Origin: Kribbella pratensis
Lineage (GTDB): Bacteria; Actinomycetota; Actinomycetes; Propionibacteriales; Kribbellaceae
Assembly: GCF_004366075.1 (NCBI RefSeq)
Contig: NZ_SODU01000001.1
Location: 186,001 to 250,000 of the forward strand
Reading direction: 5' to 3'
Length of the DNA stretch: 64,000 nt
Under the pieces are notes generated by a model. The model ran no database searches and had not been told where the DNA came from. It worked only from the letters and a program-made list of their open reading frames with translations. This document shows positions 1 through 7,807 of this stretch, one piece after another. Within the stretch, counting starts at the first letter, position 1, and each line of letters opens with the position of its first letter. The position numbers were made by a program, and so were the translations under genes.

Positions 1-428
1 AACGCGGCGTCCATGGTGCCCTCGGCGACGCGTTCCACCAGGAAGTGACCGTGGTCGACCTGCTGCTGGATCTCCAGGTCGGGAAGGTCGGCGTCGAGGA
101 CCGGGAACAGGATCGGCGCGAGGCTGGCGAACGTGCCGATCACGAGGCGCTGCGTGACGGCGGCCGCGCGCGTGGCGTCGTACACCTCCTCGAGGTGGCC
201 GAGGATGTGGTCGGCGCGGCGGCTGAGTTCGGCGCCGGCCGCGGTGGGGCGGGCGCCGCGGGTGTCGCGCTCGAACAGTTGGGTGCCGCAGAGGCGTTCG
301 AGCCGGGCGAGGCGTTGGGACGCCGAGGGCTGGGAGATGCGGAGCTCGCGGGCCGCGGTACCGACGGCACCGGTCCGGGCGACGGCTTGGACCAGTCGCA
401 GGTCCTCGACCGAGGGTAATGAGACCAT
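1..428 (-). CDS. LysR-family transcriptional regulator (3' end outside window)
   Basis: Reading from the ATG at 428 gives 142 codons with no stop before the window edge, so the C-terminal part is missing. Residues about 5-64 form a LysR winged helix-turn-helix; the recognition helix region reads ISQPSASQRLARLE. A linker helix follows, then the start of the effector domain (RLVIGTFASLAPILFPVLDA). It would be a DNA-binding regulator of the divergent MFS gene at 502. A 19-bp palindrome overlaps its start codon, which suggests autorepression. The family and orientation are clear. The ligand is unknown. Confidence 0.9.
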   Translation of the reverse strand, partial: MVSLPSVEDLRLVQAVARTGAVGTAARELRISQPSASQRLARLERLCGTQLFERDTRGARPTAAGAELSRRADHILGHLEEVYDATRAAAVTQRLVIGTFASLAPILFPVLDADLPDLEIQQQVDHGHFLVERVAEGTMDAA

Positions 429-443
429 AGGCTGAGCCTATGG
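425..443. promoter_or_regulatory. LysR-type operator palindrome
   Basis: CCATAGGC-TGA-GCCTATGG is a perfect 8-bp inverted repeat around TGA. The inner part, ATAGGCTGAGCCTAT, fits the T-N11-A rule of LysR regulators. It covers the lysR start codon and lies in the gap before the divergent MFS gene, as expected for a shared autoregulatory and activation site. Confidence 0.65.
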
Positions 444-501
444 CAAGCGGGCAAGCCGTGCCGGCTACCTGCGGCCGCGGGAAACGCCAAGAATTCAAGG
501 T

Positions 502-1701
502 GTGAAGGCGAGATCCGAGGCGTTGGCGTTGCTGGCGGGAGGCGGTACGGCGGACTTCGCGTTCCGGATCTCCCAGGTCGCGCTGCCGCTGGTGATCCTC
601 CGGGAAACGGGATCGGTGGCGGCGACCGGACTCGTTGCGGGTGCAGCAGGGGTGCCCGTGCTCTTGTCGCCGTGGTGGGCGCGCAGGGCTCGGCAGTGGG
701 TGGACTCGGGGCCGCGGCTCGCCGGCGTCGCGCTGGTGTCCGCGATCGCGTTGGCGTCAGTGCCGGCGGCGGCCGGGTTGGGAATCTTGTCTCCGGAGCT
801 CCTGATCATGAGCGGGTTGCTGCTCGGCTGCGGCGACGCGCTGTCGAACCCGGGACGATCGGCACTGCTCGCCGACACCGGCGACCGATGGGGTGCCGGT
901 CGGGCGGTGCAGTTGCTGACCTGGCAAGACGGACTACGACGCGTGGGGATGCTCATCGGTCCGTCTGTCGGTGCTTTGGCGGTGTCGACCGGGTTGACGA
1001 GTGGGTTGCTGTGGGTCGAGGCCGCGACTGTTGCCGGCGCCGGGTTGCTTGCGTGCAGTGTGCGGGCCGAGCATGCCCCCGAAGGGGTGGTGACGCCGTC
1101 GATCCGGGGGAGCCTGCGTGGTCGGCCCGAGGTCGCGTACGGCTGGGTCGTCCGGGGAACGGGGTGCGTTACCTGGTTCGCGTTCACGTTGGGGTTGTCG
1201 GTGCTGGGGGAAGAGCGCGGGCAGCCGGGGATCTACCTGGCGGCGGGAATGACCGGGTACGGCGTCGGGTCGCTCGTCGGGACTGCCGTGTCGTTGGCAG
1301 TGGTACGGCGTACCCGGCCAGTGGTGACCGCCTCGATGGCGTGGGCCTGGAGCGGGTTGTGCTGGGTCGGAATGGGCGTCTGGACGACACCGCCCGTGGT
1401 CGCCGTGATGGGTGCGCTCTCGGGGGTGACCGTGGTGATCGGGATCGCGGCGATCTCCGTTCTCATCACCCGGTCGTCGGCGGGAGCCGAGCGACGCGCG
1501 TTGCTCTCCGGGCAGAGCGTCGTCGTGAACGCCGGGAGCGCGGCCGGGATGCTCGTCGGAGGACCGATCATCGGGGCGGTCGGAGCCGAGCTCGCGCTGA
1601 TCGGGGCGGGACTCGTCACCGCGGCTGTCGCCATGCTGGTCCTGGTCCGGTGTCAGACTGCGACTCATGCCAGAGATCACGACCTTGGCCGAGCGGCCTG
1701 A
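502..1701 (+). CDS. MFS transporter
   Basis: A 399-residue integral membrane protein with about twelve hydrophobic segments, in the usual MFS size range. The N-terminus (GGTADFAFRISQVALPLVILRE) and the ALSNPGRSALLAD region resemble MFS drug exporters and enterobactin-type exporters. GTG is taken as start because it opens the hydrophobic first segment; the Shine-Dalgarno is weak. It is divergent from the LysR gene, so that regulator probably controls it. Its 3' end overlaps the next gene by 35 bases. Substrate not predictable; efflux is inferred. Confidence 0.85.
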   Translation: MKARSEALALLAGGGTADFAFRISQVALPLVILRETGSVAATGLVAGAAGVPVLLSPWWARRARQWVDSGPRLAGVALVSAIALASVPAAAGLGILSPELLIMSGLLLGCGDALSNPGRSALLADTGDRWGAGRAVQLLTWQDGLRRVGMLIGPSVGALAVSTGLTSGLLWVEAATVAGAGLLACSVRAEHAPEGVVTPSIRGSLRGRPEVAYGWVVRGTGCVTWFAFTLGLSVLGEERGQPGIYLAAGMTGYGVGSLVGTAVSLAVVRRTRPVVTASMAWAWSGLCWVGMGVWTTPPVVAVMGALSGVTVVIGIAAISVLITRSSAGAERRALLSGQSVVVNAGSAAGMLVGGPIIGAVGAELALIGAGLVTAAVAMLVLVRCQTATHARDHDLGRAA

Positions 1702-2401
1702 GTACCAGGAGCGGATGTACGAGTTCGCCGACGCGTGGCCGGCGTTCATGCACAACGACCCGATCGGCAACGCGTTCATGAGTCAGGTCCCCGTGCACTT
1801 CCCTGACCAGTGCGTGGTCGCGACCGAGCACGGCGACCTGGTCGCGCACGGCCGGAGCGTCCCGTTCGTGTTCCCGGACGAGAACCGCACCGAGCTTCCG
1901 GCCGGCGGCTGGGATCGCGTGCTGCACTGGGGTTTCCAGGACCTCCGCAACGACCGTACGCCGAACGTCTCGAGCGCCCTGGAGATCCTCATCCGGCCGT
2001 CGCATCTCGGCCGCGGCCTCTCCCACGCCATGCTCGCCGCGATGCGCCAGGCCGTGAAAGCGAAAGGCCACACCGCGCTCTACGCCCCGGTCCGTCCGAA
2101 CGGCAAGACCGACGCACACCAGCCGATGACGGAGTACGTCGAGCAACTCCGGCCCGACGGTCTACCGCAGGACCCGTGGCTGCGCGTCCACGTGAAGGCC
2201 GGCGCCACGATCGTCCAGGTCGCCCCACGCTCGATGGTGATCGCGGGCAGCCTGGACGAGTGGCGCAGCTGGACCGGCCTCCCGTTCGACACCACCGGCG
2301 ACGTCGTCGTACCCAAGGCTCTCGTCCCTGTCCACGTAGACGTCGAGCACAACCACGCGGTCTACGTAGAACCCAACGTCTGGGTCCGCCACGACCTCTG
2401 A
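1667..2401 (+). CDS. GNAT-like N-acetyltransferase
   Basis: A 244-residue cytoplasmic protein. The segment around residues 105-125 (LIRPSHLGRGLSHAMLAAM) matches the acetyl-CoA pyrophosphate-binding motif A of GNAT enzymes (R/Q-x-x-G-x-G/A). Its length exceeds a minimal GNAT domain (about 150), with an N-terminal substrate-recognition part. The ATG lies inside the end of the MFS gene, so the two are probably co-transcribed. That pairing would suit modification plus export of a toxic compound, but the substrate is unknown. It converges on the ABC permease gene nine bases away. Confidence 0.75.
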   Translation: MPEITTLAERPEYQERMYEFADAWPAFMHNDPIGNAFMSQVPVHFPDQCVVATEHGDLVAHGRSVPFVFPDENRTELPAGGWDRVLHWGFQDLRNDRTPNVSSALEILIRPSHLGRGLSHAMLAAMRQAVKAKGHTALYAPVRPNGKTDAHQPMTEYVEQLRPDGLPQDPWLRVHVKAGATIVQVAPRSMVIAGSLDEWRSWTGLPFDTTGDVVVPKALVPVHVDVEHNHAVYVEPNVWVRHDL

Positions 2402-2410
2402 ACACGCGCT

Positions 2411-3229
2411 CTACCGCGCGAGACGCCCCATGAGAGCGGCAGCCGCGCAGATGCCGGCGACGGCGGCGACGACGAGTACGGCGAAGTCGAGGAGGTAGTT
2501 GGTGGGTTGGCCGATCAGGAGACCGCGGAGTGCGCTCACCTCGTAGGTCAGGGGATTGGCATGGCTCAGCACCTTCAGCCAGCCCGGCATGATCGCGATC
2601 GGATACAGCGCGCTCGACGCGAAGAACAGTGGCATCGTGATCGCCTGGCCGATGCCCATCAGGCGGTCGCGGCGCAGGACCAGGCCGGCGATCGTCATCG
2701 AGAGGCAGGAGAAGAACGCCGCGCCGAGGACCACGACCGCGAGAACGGCGAGCAACTTCAGCGGATTCCACGTGAGACTGACGCCGAGCAGAGCGGCGAC
2801 GACGAGGACGACGATCACCTGGGTGATCGTGCGGACGCCGGCCGCGAACGCCTTCCCGGCGACGATGGCCGAACGCGGTGACGGAGTGACCAGGAGCTTC
2901 GTGAGAATGCCCGCGTCGCGTTCCCAGATGATCTGGATCCCGTAGAAGATCGCGACGAACAACGCCGACTGCGCGATGATCCCGGGCGCGAGATAGTCCA
3001 GGTACGGGACGTCGCCGGTCGGGATCGCGTGGATCCGGCTGAACGTCTGGCCGAAGATCACCAGCCACAACACCGGCTGGATCGCTCGCGTGATCAGCTC
3101 GGTCCGGTCGTGCCGGAGCTTCTGCAGCTCGATGAGGCAGAACGTTCCGATCCGGGAGAACAGCCGGAGCACGGCTCGCGGCCGCGAATCAACCCATGCG
3201 CTGGGCGGTGCGGCGGGTGCCACGGACAT
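2411..3229 (-). CDS. ABC-2 type transporter permease (DrrB-like)
   Basis: A 272-residue membrane protein with six predicted transmembrane segments. Features typical of DrrB/ABC-2 exporters are visible: the amphipathic N-terminal helix before TM1, YLDYLAPGIIAQSALF in the first half, and ASSALYPIAIMPGWLKVLSHANPLTYEVSALR before the last segment. Its ATG lies 41 bases inside the end of the ATPase gene, so the two are translationally linked. With that ATPase it should form a drug or lipid exporter; the substrate is unknown. Confidence 0.88.
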   Translation of the reverse strand: MSVAPAAPPSAWVDSRPRAVLRLFSRIGTFCLIELQKLRHDRTELITRAIQPVLWLVIFGQTFSRIHAIPTGDVPYLDYLAPGIIAQSALFVAIFYGIQIIWERDAGILTKLLVTPSPRSAIVAGKAFAAGVRTITQVIVVLVVAALLGVSLTWNPLKLLAVLAVVVLGAAFFSCLSMTIAGLVLRRDRLMGIGQAITMPLFFASSALYPIAIMPGWLKVLSHANPLTYEVSALRGLLIGQPTNYLLDFAVLVVAAVAGICAAAALMGRLAR

Positions 3230-4004
3230 CGCGCAGACCTCCCTTCGCCTGACCTTCGAGGCTCTCGCCGGTGTGGTGCCGGAACACGTCCTCGAGGCTG
3301 GCGTCCGGACCGAGCTCGGCCTTCAACTCGTTCGGCGTACCGACGGCGCGGAGTCGGCCCAGGTGCATCAACGCCACCCGGTCGCACAGGATGTCGGCCT
3401 CCTCCATGTAGTGCGTGGTCAGCAGCACGGTCATCCCGTACCGCTCCTGCATCTCCTGCACCCGCGCCCACACCGAGTCCCGCGCCACCGGGTCGAGCCC
3501 GACCGTCGGCTCGTCCAGCACGAGCAGCGCGGGCCGGTTGACCAGCGCCTGTGCGAGTTCGAGCCGCCGCACCATGCCGCCGGAGTACGTCGACGCGAGC
3601 CGGTCGGCCGCATCGGTGAGGTCGACGATCTCCAGGACCTCGGCCACCCGCGCGGCCCGTTCACGCCGCGGTACGTCGAACAGCCGTGCGAACCAGGAAA
3701 CGTTCTCTCGTCCGGAGAGCGCTCCCTCGATGGACAGCTGTTGCGGGACGTACCCGAGCAGGCGCCGTACGGACATCGCCTTGGCGCGGACGTCGAGGCC
3801 GAAGACGCGGACCGTGCCGGTCTGGGGTGGGTAGAGCGTGTTCAACACGCGCAATGTCGTCGTCTTGCCGGCGCCGTTGGGACCGAGGAGGCCGAAGCAT
3901 TCGCCGGGGGAGACAGTCAGGTCGAGGTCGTCGACTGCAACGTGGTCGCCGAACCGATGACTCAGCCCGGTGACCTCAACCGCGGGCGGGGATTCTGCAC
4001 TCAT
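3189..4004 (-). CDS. ABC transporter ATP-binding protein (DrrA-like)
   Basis: A 271-residue ATPase. Walker A is GPNGAGKT at 41-48, the signature is TYSGGMVRRLELAQAL, and Walker B is LLVLDEPTVGLDP. The C-terminal extension after the H-loop is that of the daunorubicin-resistance DrrA subfamily. The start codon overlaps the stop of marR by four bases (ATGA), and the 3' end overlaps the permease gene, giving a marR-ATPase-permease operon. It energises export by the neighbouring permease. Confidence 0.93.
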   Translation of the reverse strand: MSAESPPAVEVTGLSHRFGDHVAVDDLDLTVSPGECFGLLGPNGAGKTTTLRVLNTLYPPQTGTVRVFGLDVRAKAMSVRRLLGYVPQQLSIEGALSGRENVSWFARLFDVPRRERAARVAEVLEIVDLTDAADRLASTYSGGMVRRLELAQALVNRPALLVLDEPTVGLDPVARDSVWARVQEMQERYGMTVLLTTHYMEEADILCDRVALMHLGRLRAVGTPNELKAELGPDASLEDVFRHHTGESLEGQAKGGLRDVRGTRRTAQRMG

Positions 4005-4468
4005 GCGCGAACCTTCCGTTGCTGGTCTTCCAAGGGGTGCAGGCGTTCGGCCAGTACGGCGAGAACGGGCAGCGCCGATCGCAACGCCTCACGGTCGTCC
4101 GTCGTCAGATCGTCGAGCGTCCGGGTGACCAGCGCCGTACGCCGATCGCGCCAGGCCTCGACCTGTTCGCGGGCCGGCTCCGTGAGCGTCAACCGGGCGA
4201 CCCTGCGATCGGACTCGTCGGGAGTGCGCTGCAGCAGCCCGCGCTCGGTGAGCTGGCCGACCAGGGTCGACACCGTGTTCGCGACCAGGCCGAGTTCGGC
4301 GGCGGCCTCGGCGACCGAGATGCCCGGATTGCGACGGACGGTCCGGACGAGCTCGGCCTGGGAGTCGGTGAGTGCGGACAGCGGGAACGGCCGCCCGACG
4401 GATCGGCGCAGGTGCCGCCGCACCAGTCCGATGGCCGCCAGCAGCTCCTCGGCAAGAACCTCGGTCAC
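4001..4468 (-). CDS. MarR-family transcriptional regulator
   Basis: A 155-residue winged-helix regulator. The DNA-binding core lies about residues 50-105 (ISVAEAAAELGLVANTVSTLVGQLTERGLL, then the wing with D-E-S-D-R-R). It is the first gene of an operon with an ABC exporter, linked by an ATGA overlap. Such MarR proteins usually repress their own exporter until a drug-like ligand binds. An inverted repeat at 4479-4499 just upstream is a good operator candidate. Confidence 0.9.
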   Translation of the reverse strand: MTEVLAEELLAAIGLVRRHLRRSVGRPFPLSALTDSQAELVRTVRRNPGISVAEAAAELGLVANTVSTLVGQLTERGLLQRTPDESDRRVARLTLTEPAREQVEAWRDRRTALVTRTLDDLTTDDREALRSALPVLAVLAERLHPLEDQQRKVRA

Positions 4469-4478
4469 ACGCTCAAGA

Positions 4479-4499
4479 ATACCTCTGTTGCAGAGATAT
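4479..4499. promoter_or_regulatory. Candidate MarR operator
   Basis: ATACCTCTG-TTG-CAGAGATAT is an inverted repeat with 8 of 9 matching positions, 10 bases upstream of the marR ATG. Size and symmetry fit a MarR dimer site. Position implies autorepression of the exporter operon. Confidence 0.5.
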
Positions 4500-4513
4500 T
4501 GCGCCGGTAGAAA

Positions 4514-4532
4514 GGCCCAGAACTTCTGGGCC
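4514..4532 (-). terminator. Rho-independent terminator after the DUF5703 gene
   Basis: The symmetric sequence GGCCCAGAA-C-TTCTGGGCC forms a hairpin with a 7-bp stem. Read on the minus strand it is followed by TTTCT. It lies 18 bases beyond the stop of the DUF5703 gene, and separates it from the marR operon. Confidence 0.6.
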
Positions 4533-4550
4533 GCTGACGTCAGGCCAGGA

Positions 4551-4736
4551 TCAGAGGGTCCGCATCACGCGGATGATGCGGCGGCGCAACCACACGCGTC
4601 GTGAACCGTCGGGATAGCGACGCAGACGGGCCAGCTCCCACCCGCCGTACTCCGCGTGCTCGGTGAGCAGCTTGCGCACCGCACCGCGGGACTCCGTCCT
4701 GGACACCTCGAACTGCTGCAGCTCGTACTCGGCCAT
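4551..4736 (-). CDS. DUF5703 family small protein
   Basis: A 61-residue basic protein reading MAEYELQQFEVSR, then RKLLTEHAEYGGWELARLRR and ending RRRIIRVMRTL. This matches the conserved pattern of the actinobacterial DUF5703 family as I remember it; function unknown. The ATG is chosen over an in-frame GTG two codons earlier because GAGG lies five bases before it. The gene sits 36 bases after the aldo/keto reductase on the same strand, so it is probably co-transcribed. A terminator follows. Confidence 0.75.
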   Translation of the reverse strand: MAEYELQQFEVSRTESRGAVRKLLTEHAEYGGWELARLRRYPDGSRRVWLRRRIIRVMRTL

Positions 4737-4772
4737 CCACACCTCATCCCAACAAAATCAACAGCGTCACCT

Positions 4773-5714
4773 TCAGGAAACATCCTCCAGTGCCGCCGCG
4801 ATGGCGGGCGGCAATGTGAGCTCCTCCACACCCAGCACAGACTTCAGTTGCAGTGCCGTCCGGGCCCCGACGATGGCCGCCGACACTCCCGGCCGGTCCC
4901 GCACCCAGGTCAGTGCGACCTCGAGCGGGGTCCAGCCGAGCCCGTCGGCGGCTCGTGCGACCGCTTCCACGATGCCCGAAGCCCGCGCGTCGAGGTAGGG
5001 GTCGACGAATCTCGACAGATGTTGAGACGCCGCCCGGGAGTCCGCGGGGATGCCCGTGCGGTACTTCCCGGTCAACACACCGCGGCCGAGCGGCGACCAT
5101 GCGAGGACCCCGATGCCGAGGCCGGCGGCCGCGCGGATCGCGTCCAGTTCGGCGTCCCGGGCAAGCAGCGAGTACTCGACCTGGTTGGACACCGGGACCG
5201 CGCGGCCCGGCCAGGCCTGCTGCCAGGTGACGGCGCGGGCCGCCTTCCAGCCGGCGTAGTTCGAGATGCCGACGTACCGCACCTTGCCGGAGCTAACGGC
5301 GTGGTCGAGCGCCGAGAGAGTCTCCTCCAGCGGCACGTCGTCGGACCAGGTGTGCAGCTGCCAGAGGTCGATGTGGTCGACGTTCATCCGGCGCAGCGAG
5401 CCCTCGAGATCGCGCAGCAGCGCGCCGCGGGAGGTGTCGGTGATCCGCTCGCCGCGGCGGACGCTGAACCCGGCCTTGGTCGCGATGACCAGGTCGTCGC
5501 GGTCCACCACGTCGCCGATCAGCGACCCGATCAGCTGCTCGCTGTCGCCGTCGCCGTACGCCGCGGCGGTGTCGATGAGCGTGCCGCCGGCGGACACGAA
5601 CGCGGCGAGCTGCTCGCGGGCCTCGTGCTCGTCGGTGTCCCGGCCCCACGACATGGTGCCCAGCCCGAGTCGGCTCACCGCCAGTCCACTGTGACCGAGA
5701 TAGCGCTGCTGCAT
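4773..5714 (-). CDS. Aldo/keto reductase
   Basis: A 313-residue NADPH-dependent oxidoreductase with a TIM-barrel fold. The catalytic tetrad is present: Asp48, Tyr53 (TAAAYGDGDSE), Lys80 (VIATKAGF) and His121 (WQLHTW). The C-terminal AIVGARTALQLKSVL is the usual cofactor phosphate-binding stretch. Length is typical. It is divergent from the F420-type oxidoreductase gene with only 51 bases between them, so the promoters probably overlap. Substrate unknown. Confidence 0.92.
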   Translation of the reverse strand: MQQRYLGHSGLAVSRLGLGTMSWGRDTDEHEAREQLAAFVSAGGTLIDTAAAYGDGDSEQLIGSLIGDVVDRDDLVIATKAGFSVRRGERITDTSRGALLRDLEGSLRRMNVDHIDLWQLHTWSDDVPLEETLSALDHAVSSGKVRYVGISNYAGWKAARAVTWQQAWPGRAVPVSNQVEYSLLARDAELDAIRAAAGLGIGVLAWSPLGRGVLTGKYRTGIPADSRAASQHLSRFVDPYLDARASGIVEAVARAADGLGWTPLEVALTWVRDRPGVSAAIVGARTALQLKSVLGVEELTLPPAIAAALEDVS

Positions 5715-5765
5715 GGACCGAGCCTATTGCGGGCCACCGACAACGGCTCGCTAGGCTCGCCAGTC

Positions 5766-6818
5766 ATGCGACTCGGACTCAACATCGGCTTCGTCTACGG
5801 CGGCGACGACCATCTGGACCACCTGAGGCTGGTGAAGGAGGCCGAGGCGCTCGGTTTCTCGGTCACCTGGGCCGCGGAGGCGTACGGCTCCGACGCGGCG
5901 ACGCTGCTCAGCTGGATCGCCGCCCAGACCACCACCATCGACGTCGGCGCGGCGGTCTTCCAGATCCCGGCCCGGACGCCGGCGATGACGGCGATGACGG
6001 CGGCCACCCTGGACCGGCTGTCGAACGGCCGGTTCCGGCTCGGTCTCGGCGTGTCCGGGCCACAGGTCTCGGAGGGGTGGCACGGAGTGCGGTTCTCTCA
6101 GCCTCTGCTCAGGACCCGTGAGTACGTTGACATCGTGAACGCGGCCCTGCGGCGCGAGACGGTGGCGTACGAGGGCAAGTACTTCACCCTGCCGCTGCCC
6201 GACGGACCGGGCAAGGCGCTGAAACTGACCGTGCGGCCGATCCGCGACCACGTGCCGGTGTACCTGGCCGCGGTCGGCCCGAAGAACCTCGAGCTGGCCG
6301 GTGAGATCGCCGACGGCTGGCTCGGGATCCTCAACGACCCAGGCTTCCTTGGAGAGCAGTTGAACCACATCAAGACGGGCCGTGCCGTCCGTCAGCAGGA
6401 CCTCGACGGTTTCGACGTCGTCGTCACCACCCCGCTGATGACCGGTGACGACATCCAGGCGGCGGCCGACCCGGTCCGTGGGTACGCCGCCTTGTACATC
6501 GGCGGCATGGGTAGCCGGGAGAAGAACTTCTACAACGCGCTCGCGGTCCGGATGGGCTACGCCGAGGAGGCGAAGGAGATCCAGGACCTGTACCTGGACA
6601 AGAAGCACCGCGAGGCGATGGCCGCCGTACCGTTCGGGTTCCTGGACTCGATCTCGCTGCTCGGTGACAAGGCGCGGATGGCGGACAAGCTGACGGCGTA
6701 CGCCGAGGCCGGGGCGACGACGGTCGCGCTGACGCCGTTCGCGTCGACCGTCGAGCAGCGGATCGCCGACCTGCGGACCGCCGCCGAGGCTCTGGAGCTG
6801 TCCGGAGTCGGCAACTGA
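5766..6818 (+). CDS. LLM class F420-dependent oxidoreductase
   Basis: A 350-residue luciferase-like monooxygenase-fold protein. It begins MRLGLNIGFVYGGDDHLDH and carries AEALGFSVTWAAEAYGSDA, RLGLGVSGPQVSEGWHG and DGWLGILNDP, all typical of F420-dependent LLM enzymes. The start is the ATG that opens the first beta-strand; long in-frame sequence further upstream is antisense to the aldo/keto reductase and is not expected to be translated. The gene overlaps uppP by one base (TGATG), indicating an operon. The substrate is unknown, and F420 rather than FMN use is inferred from the subfamily. Confidence 0.88.
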   Translation: MRLGLNIGFVYGGDDHLDHLRLVKEAEALGFSVTWAAEAYGSDAATLLSWIAAQTTTIDVGAAVFQIPARTPAMTAMTAATLDRLSNGRFRLGLGVSGPQVSEGWHGVRFSQPLLRTREYVDIVNAALRRETVAYEGKYFTLPLPDGPGKALKLTVRPIRDHVPVYLAAVGPKNLELAGEIADGWLGILNDPGFLGEQLNHIKTGRAVRQQDLDGFDVVVTTPLMTGDDIQAAADPVRGYAALYIGGMGSREKNFYNALAVRMGYAEEAKEIQDLYLDKKHREAMAAVPFGFLDSISLLGDKARMADKLTAYAEAGATTVALTPFASTVEQRIADLRTAAEALELSGVGN

Positions 6819-7645
6819 TGACGATCTGGGACTCCATCATCCTCGGCATCGTCGAGGGCCTCACCGAATTCCTGCCGGTCTCCAGCACCGGGCACCTGAC
6901 GATCGTGTCGAAGATGCTCGGGCTCAAGATCGACGACCCGTCGATCACCGGGTTCACCGCGGTGATCCAGATCGGGGCGATCGCGGCGGTGGTGCTGTAC
7001 TTCTGGAAGGACATCCGGCGGATCGCGATCGCCTGGGTCCGCGGGCTCGCGAAACCGGAGTACCGCGGCGAGTTCGACCACCGGATGGGCTGGTACGTGA
7101 TCGTCGGCTCGCTGCCGATCGTGATCGTCGGCTTCCTGGCGCGGGACCTGATCTCCGGGCCGCTGCGCAGCCTGTGGTGGGTGGCCGGTGCGCTGATCGG
7201 GTGGTCGTTCTTCATGGTCGCCGCCGAGCGGCTGGGCTCGAAGGCGCGCCCGCTCACCCGCATCACGCTCGTCGACGCGATCGTGATGGGCGTGGTGCAG
7301 TGCCTCGCGCTGATCCCCGGCGTGTCCCGGTCCGGTGCGACGATCTCGGCCGGCCTGTTCCGCGGGCTCGACCGGGTCGCCGCCACCCGGATCGCGTTCC
7401 TGCTGGGCATTCCGGCCCTGGTCGGGGCGGGCATCTACGAGTTGAAGGACGCGCTCAACGGCGACGTCGGCGTCGTACCGCTGCTCGTCGGCACGGTGGT
7501 CAGCTTCGTGGTCGCGTACGCGTCGGTCGCCTGGCTGCTGCGCTTCGTCGCCAAGCACTCCACCGAGGTCTTCGCCTTCTACCGCGTCCTGCTCGGCATC
7601 GTCCTCGTCATCCTGCTGGCAACGAGCACGATCACCGCGACCTAG
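6818..7645 (+). CDS. uppP: Undecaprenyl-diphosphatase
   Basis: A 275-residue membrane protein of the BacA/UppP family. It dephosphorylates undecaprenyl diphosphate to recycle the lipid carrier for peptidoglycan and confers bacitracin tolerance. The two conserved motifs are present: EGLTEFLPVSSTGH at 13-26 and PGVSRSGATISAGL in the second half. About eight transmembrane segments are visible. Oddly, its TAG stop is formed by a genomic TA plus the first G of the palindromic element that begins there, so the element's insertion may have changed the original C-terminus. Confidence 0.96.
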   Translation: MTIWDSIILGIVEGLTEFLPVSSTGHLTIVSKMLGLKIDDPSITGFTAVIQIGAIAAVVLYFWKDIRRIAIAWVRGLAKPEYRGEFDHRMGWYVIVGSLPIVIVGFLARDLISGPLRSLWWVAGALIGWSFFMVAAERLGSKARPLTRITLVDAIVMGVVQCLALIPGVSRSGATISAGLFRGLDRVAATRIAFLLGIPALVGAGIYELKDALNGDVGVVPLLVGTVVSFVVAYASVAWLLRFVAKHSTEVFAFYRVLLGIVLVILLATSTITAT

Positions 7646-7807
7646 GCCCTGTCTGGCAATCCAGCGCCTACTGCGGGGCACTCGGCACGGCACCTCGCCG
7701 CACGGGTGCAAAGGCCACGATGCTCCGCATCGAGACCTTCGCCCCCGCACGCCGATGCACCGCACCGAGCACCTCCTCGCTACGGCGCTGGATCACCAGA
7801 CAGGACC
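7645..7807. mobile_element. 163-bp palindromic MITE-like element between uppP and corA
   Basis: The terminal 24 bases are inverted repeats with 21 matches (left end GGCCCTGTCTGGCAATCC, right end as its complement GGTCCTGTCTGGTGATCC). The symmetry continues to the centre (GATGC-TCC-GCATC around 7725), so the arms are 79 and 81 bases. TA flanks both sides (7643-7644 and 7808-7809), like the 2-bp duplication of TA-targeting transposons such as IS630 or some IS5 relatives. No transposase is encoded. In minus-strand RNA it folds almost completely, with 13 G-U pairs. It may also serve as a bidirectional terminator for the converging genes. Confidence 0.75.

Noticed and set aside
4656..5765. In-frame extension of the F420-type oxidoreductase upstream by 370 codons.
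   Set aside because: It is antisense to the aldo/keto reductase. The family N-terminus starts at the ATG at 5766.
7645..7807. Search for a transposase fragment inside the palindromic element.
   Set aside because: At 163 bp with symmetry throughout, no reading frame resembles a transposase.
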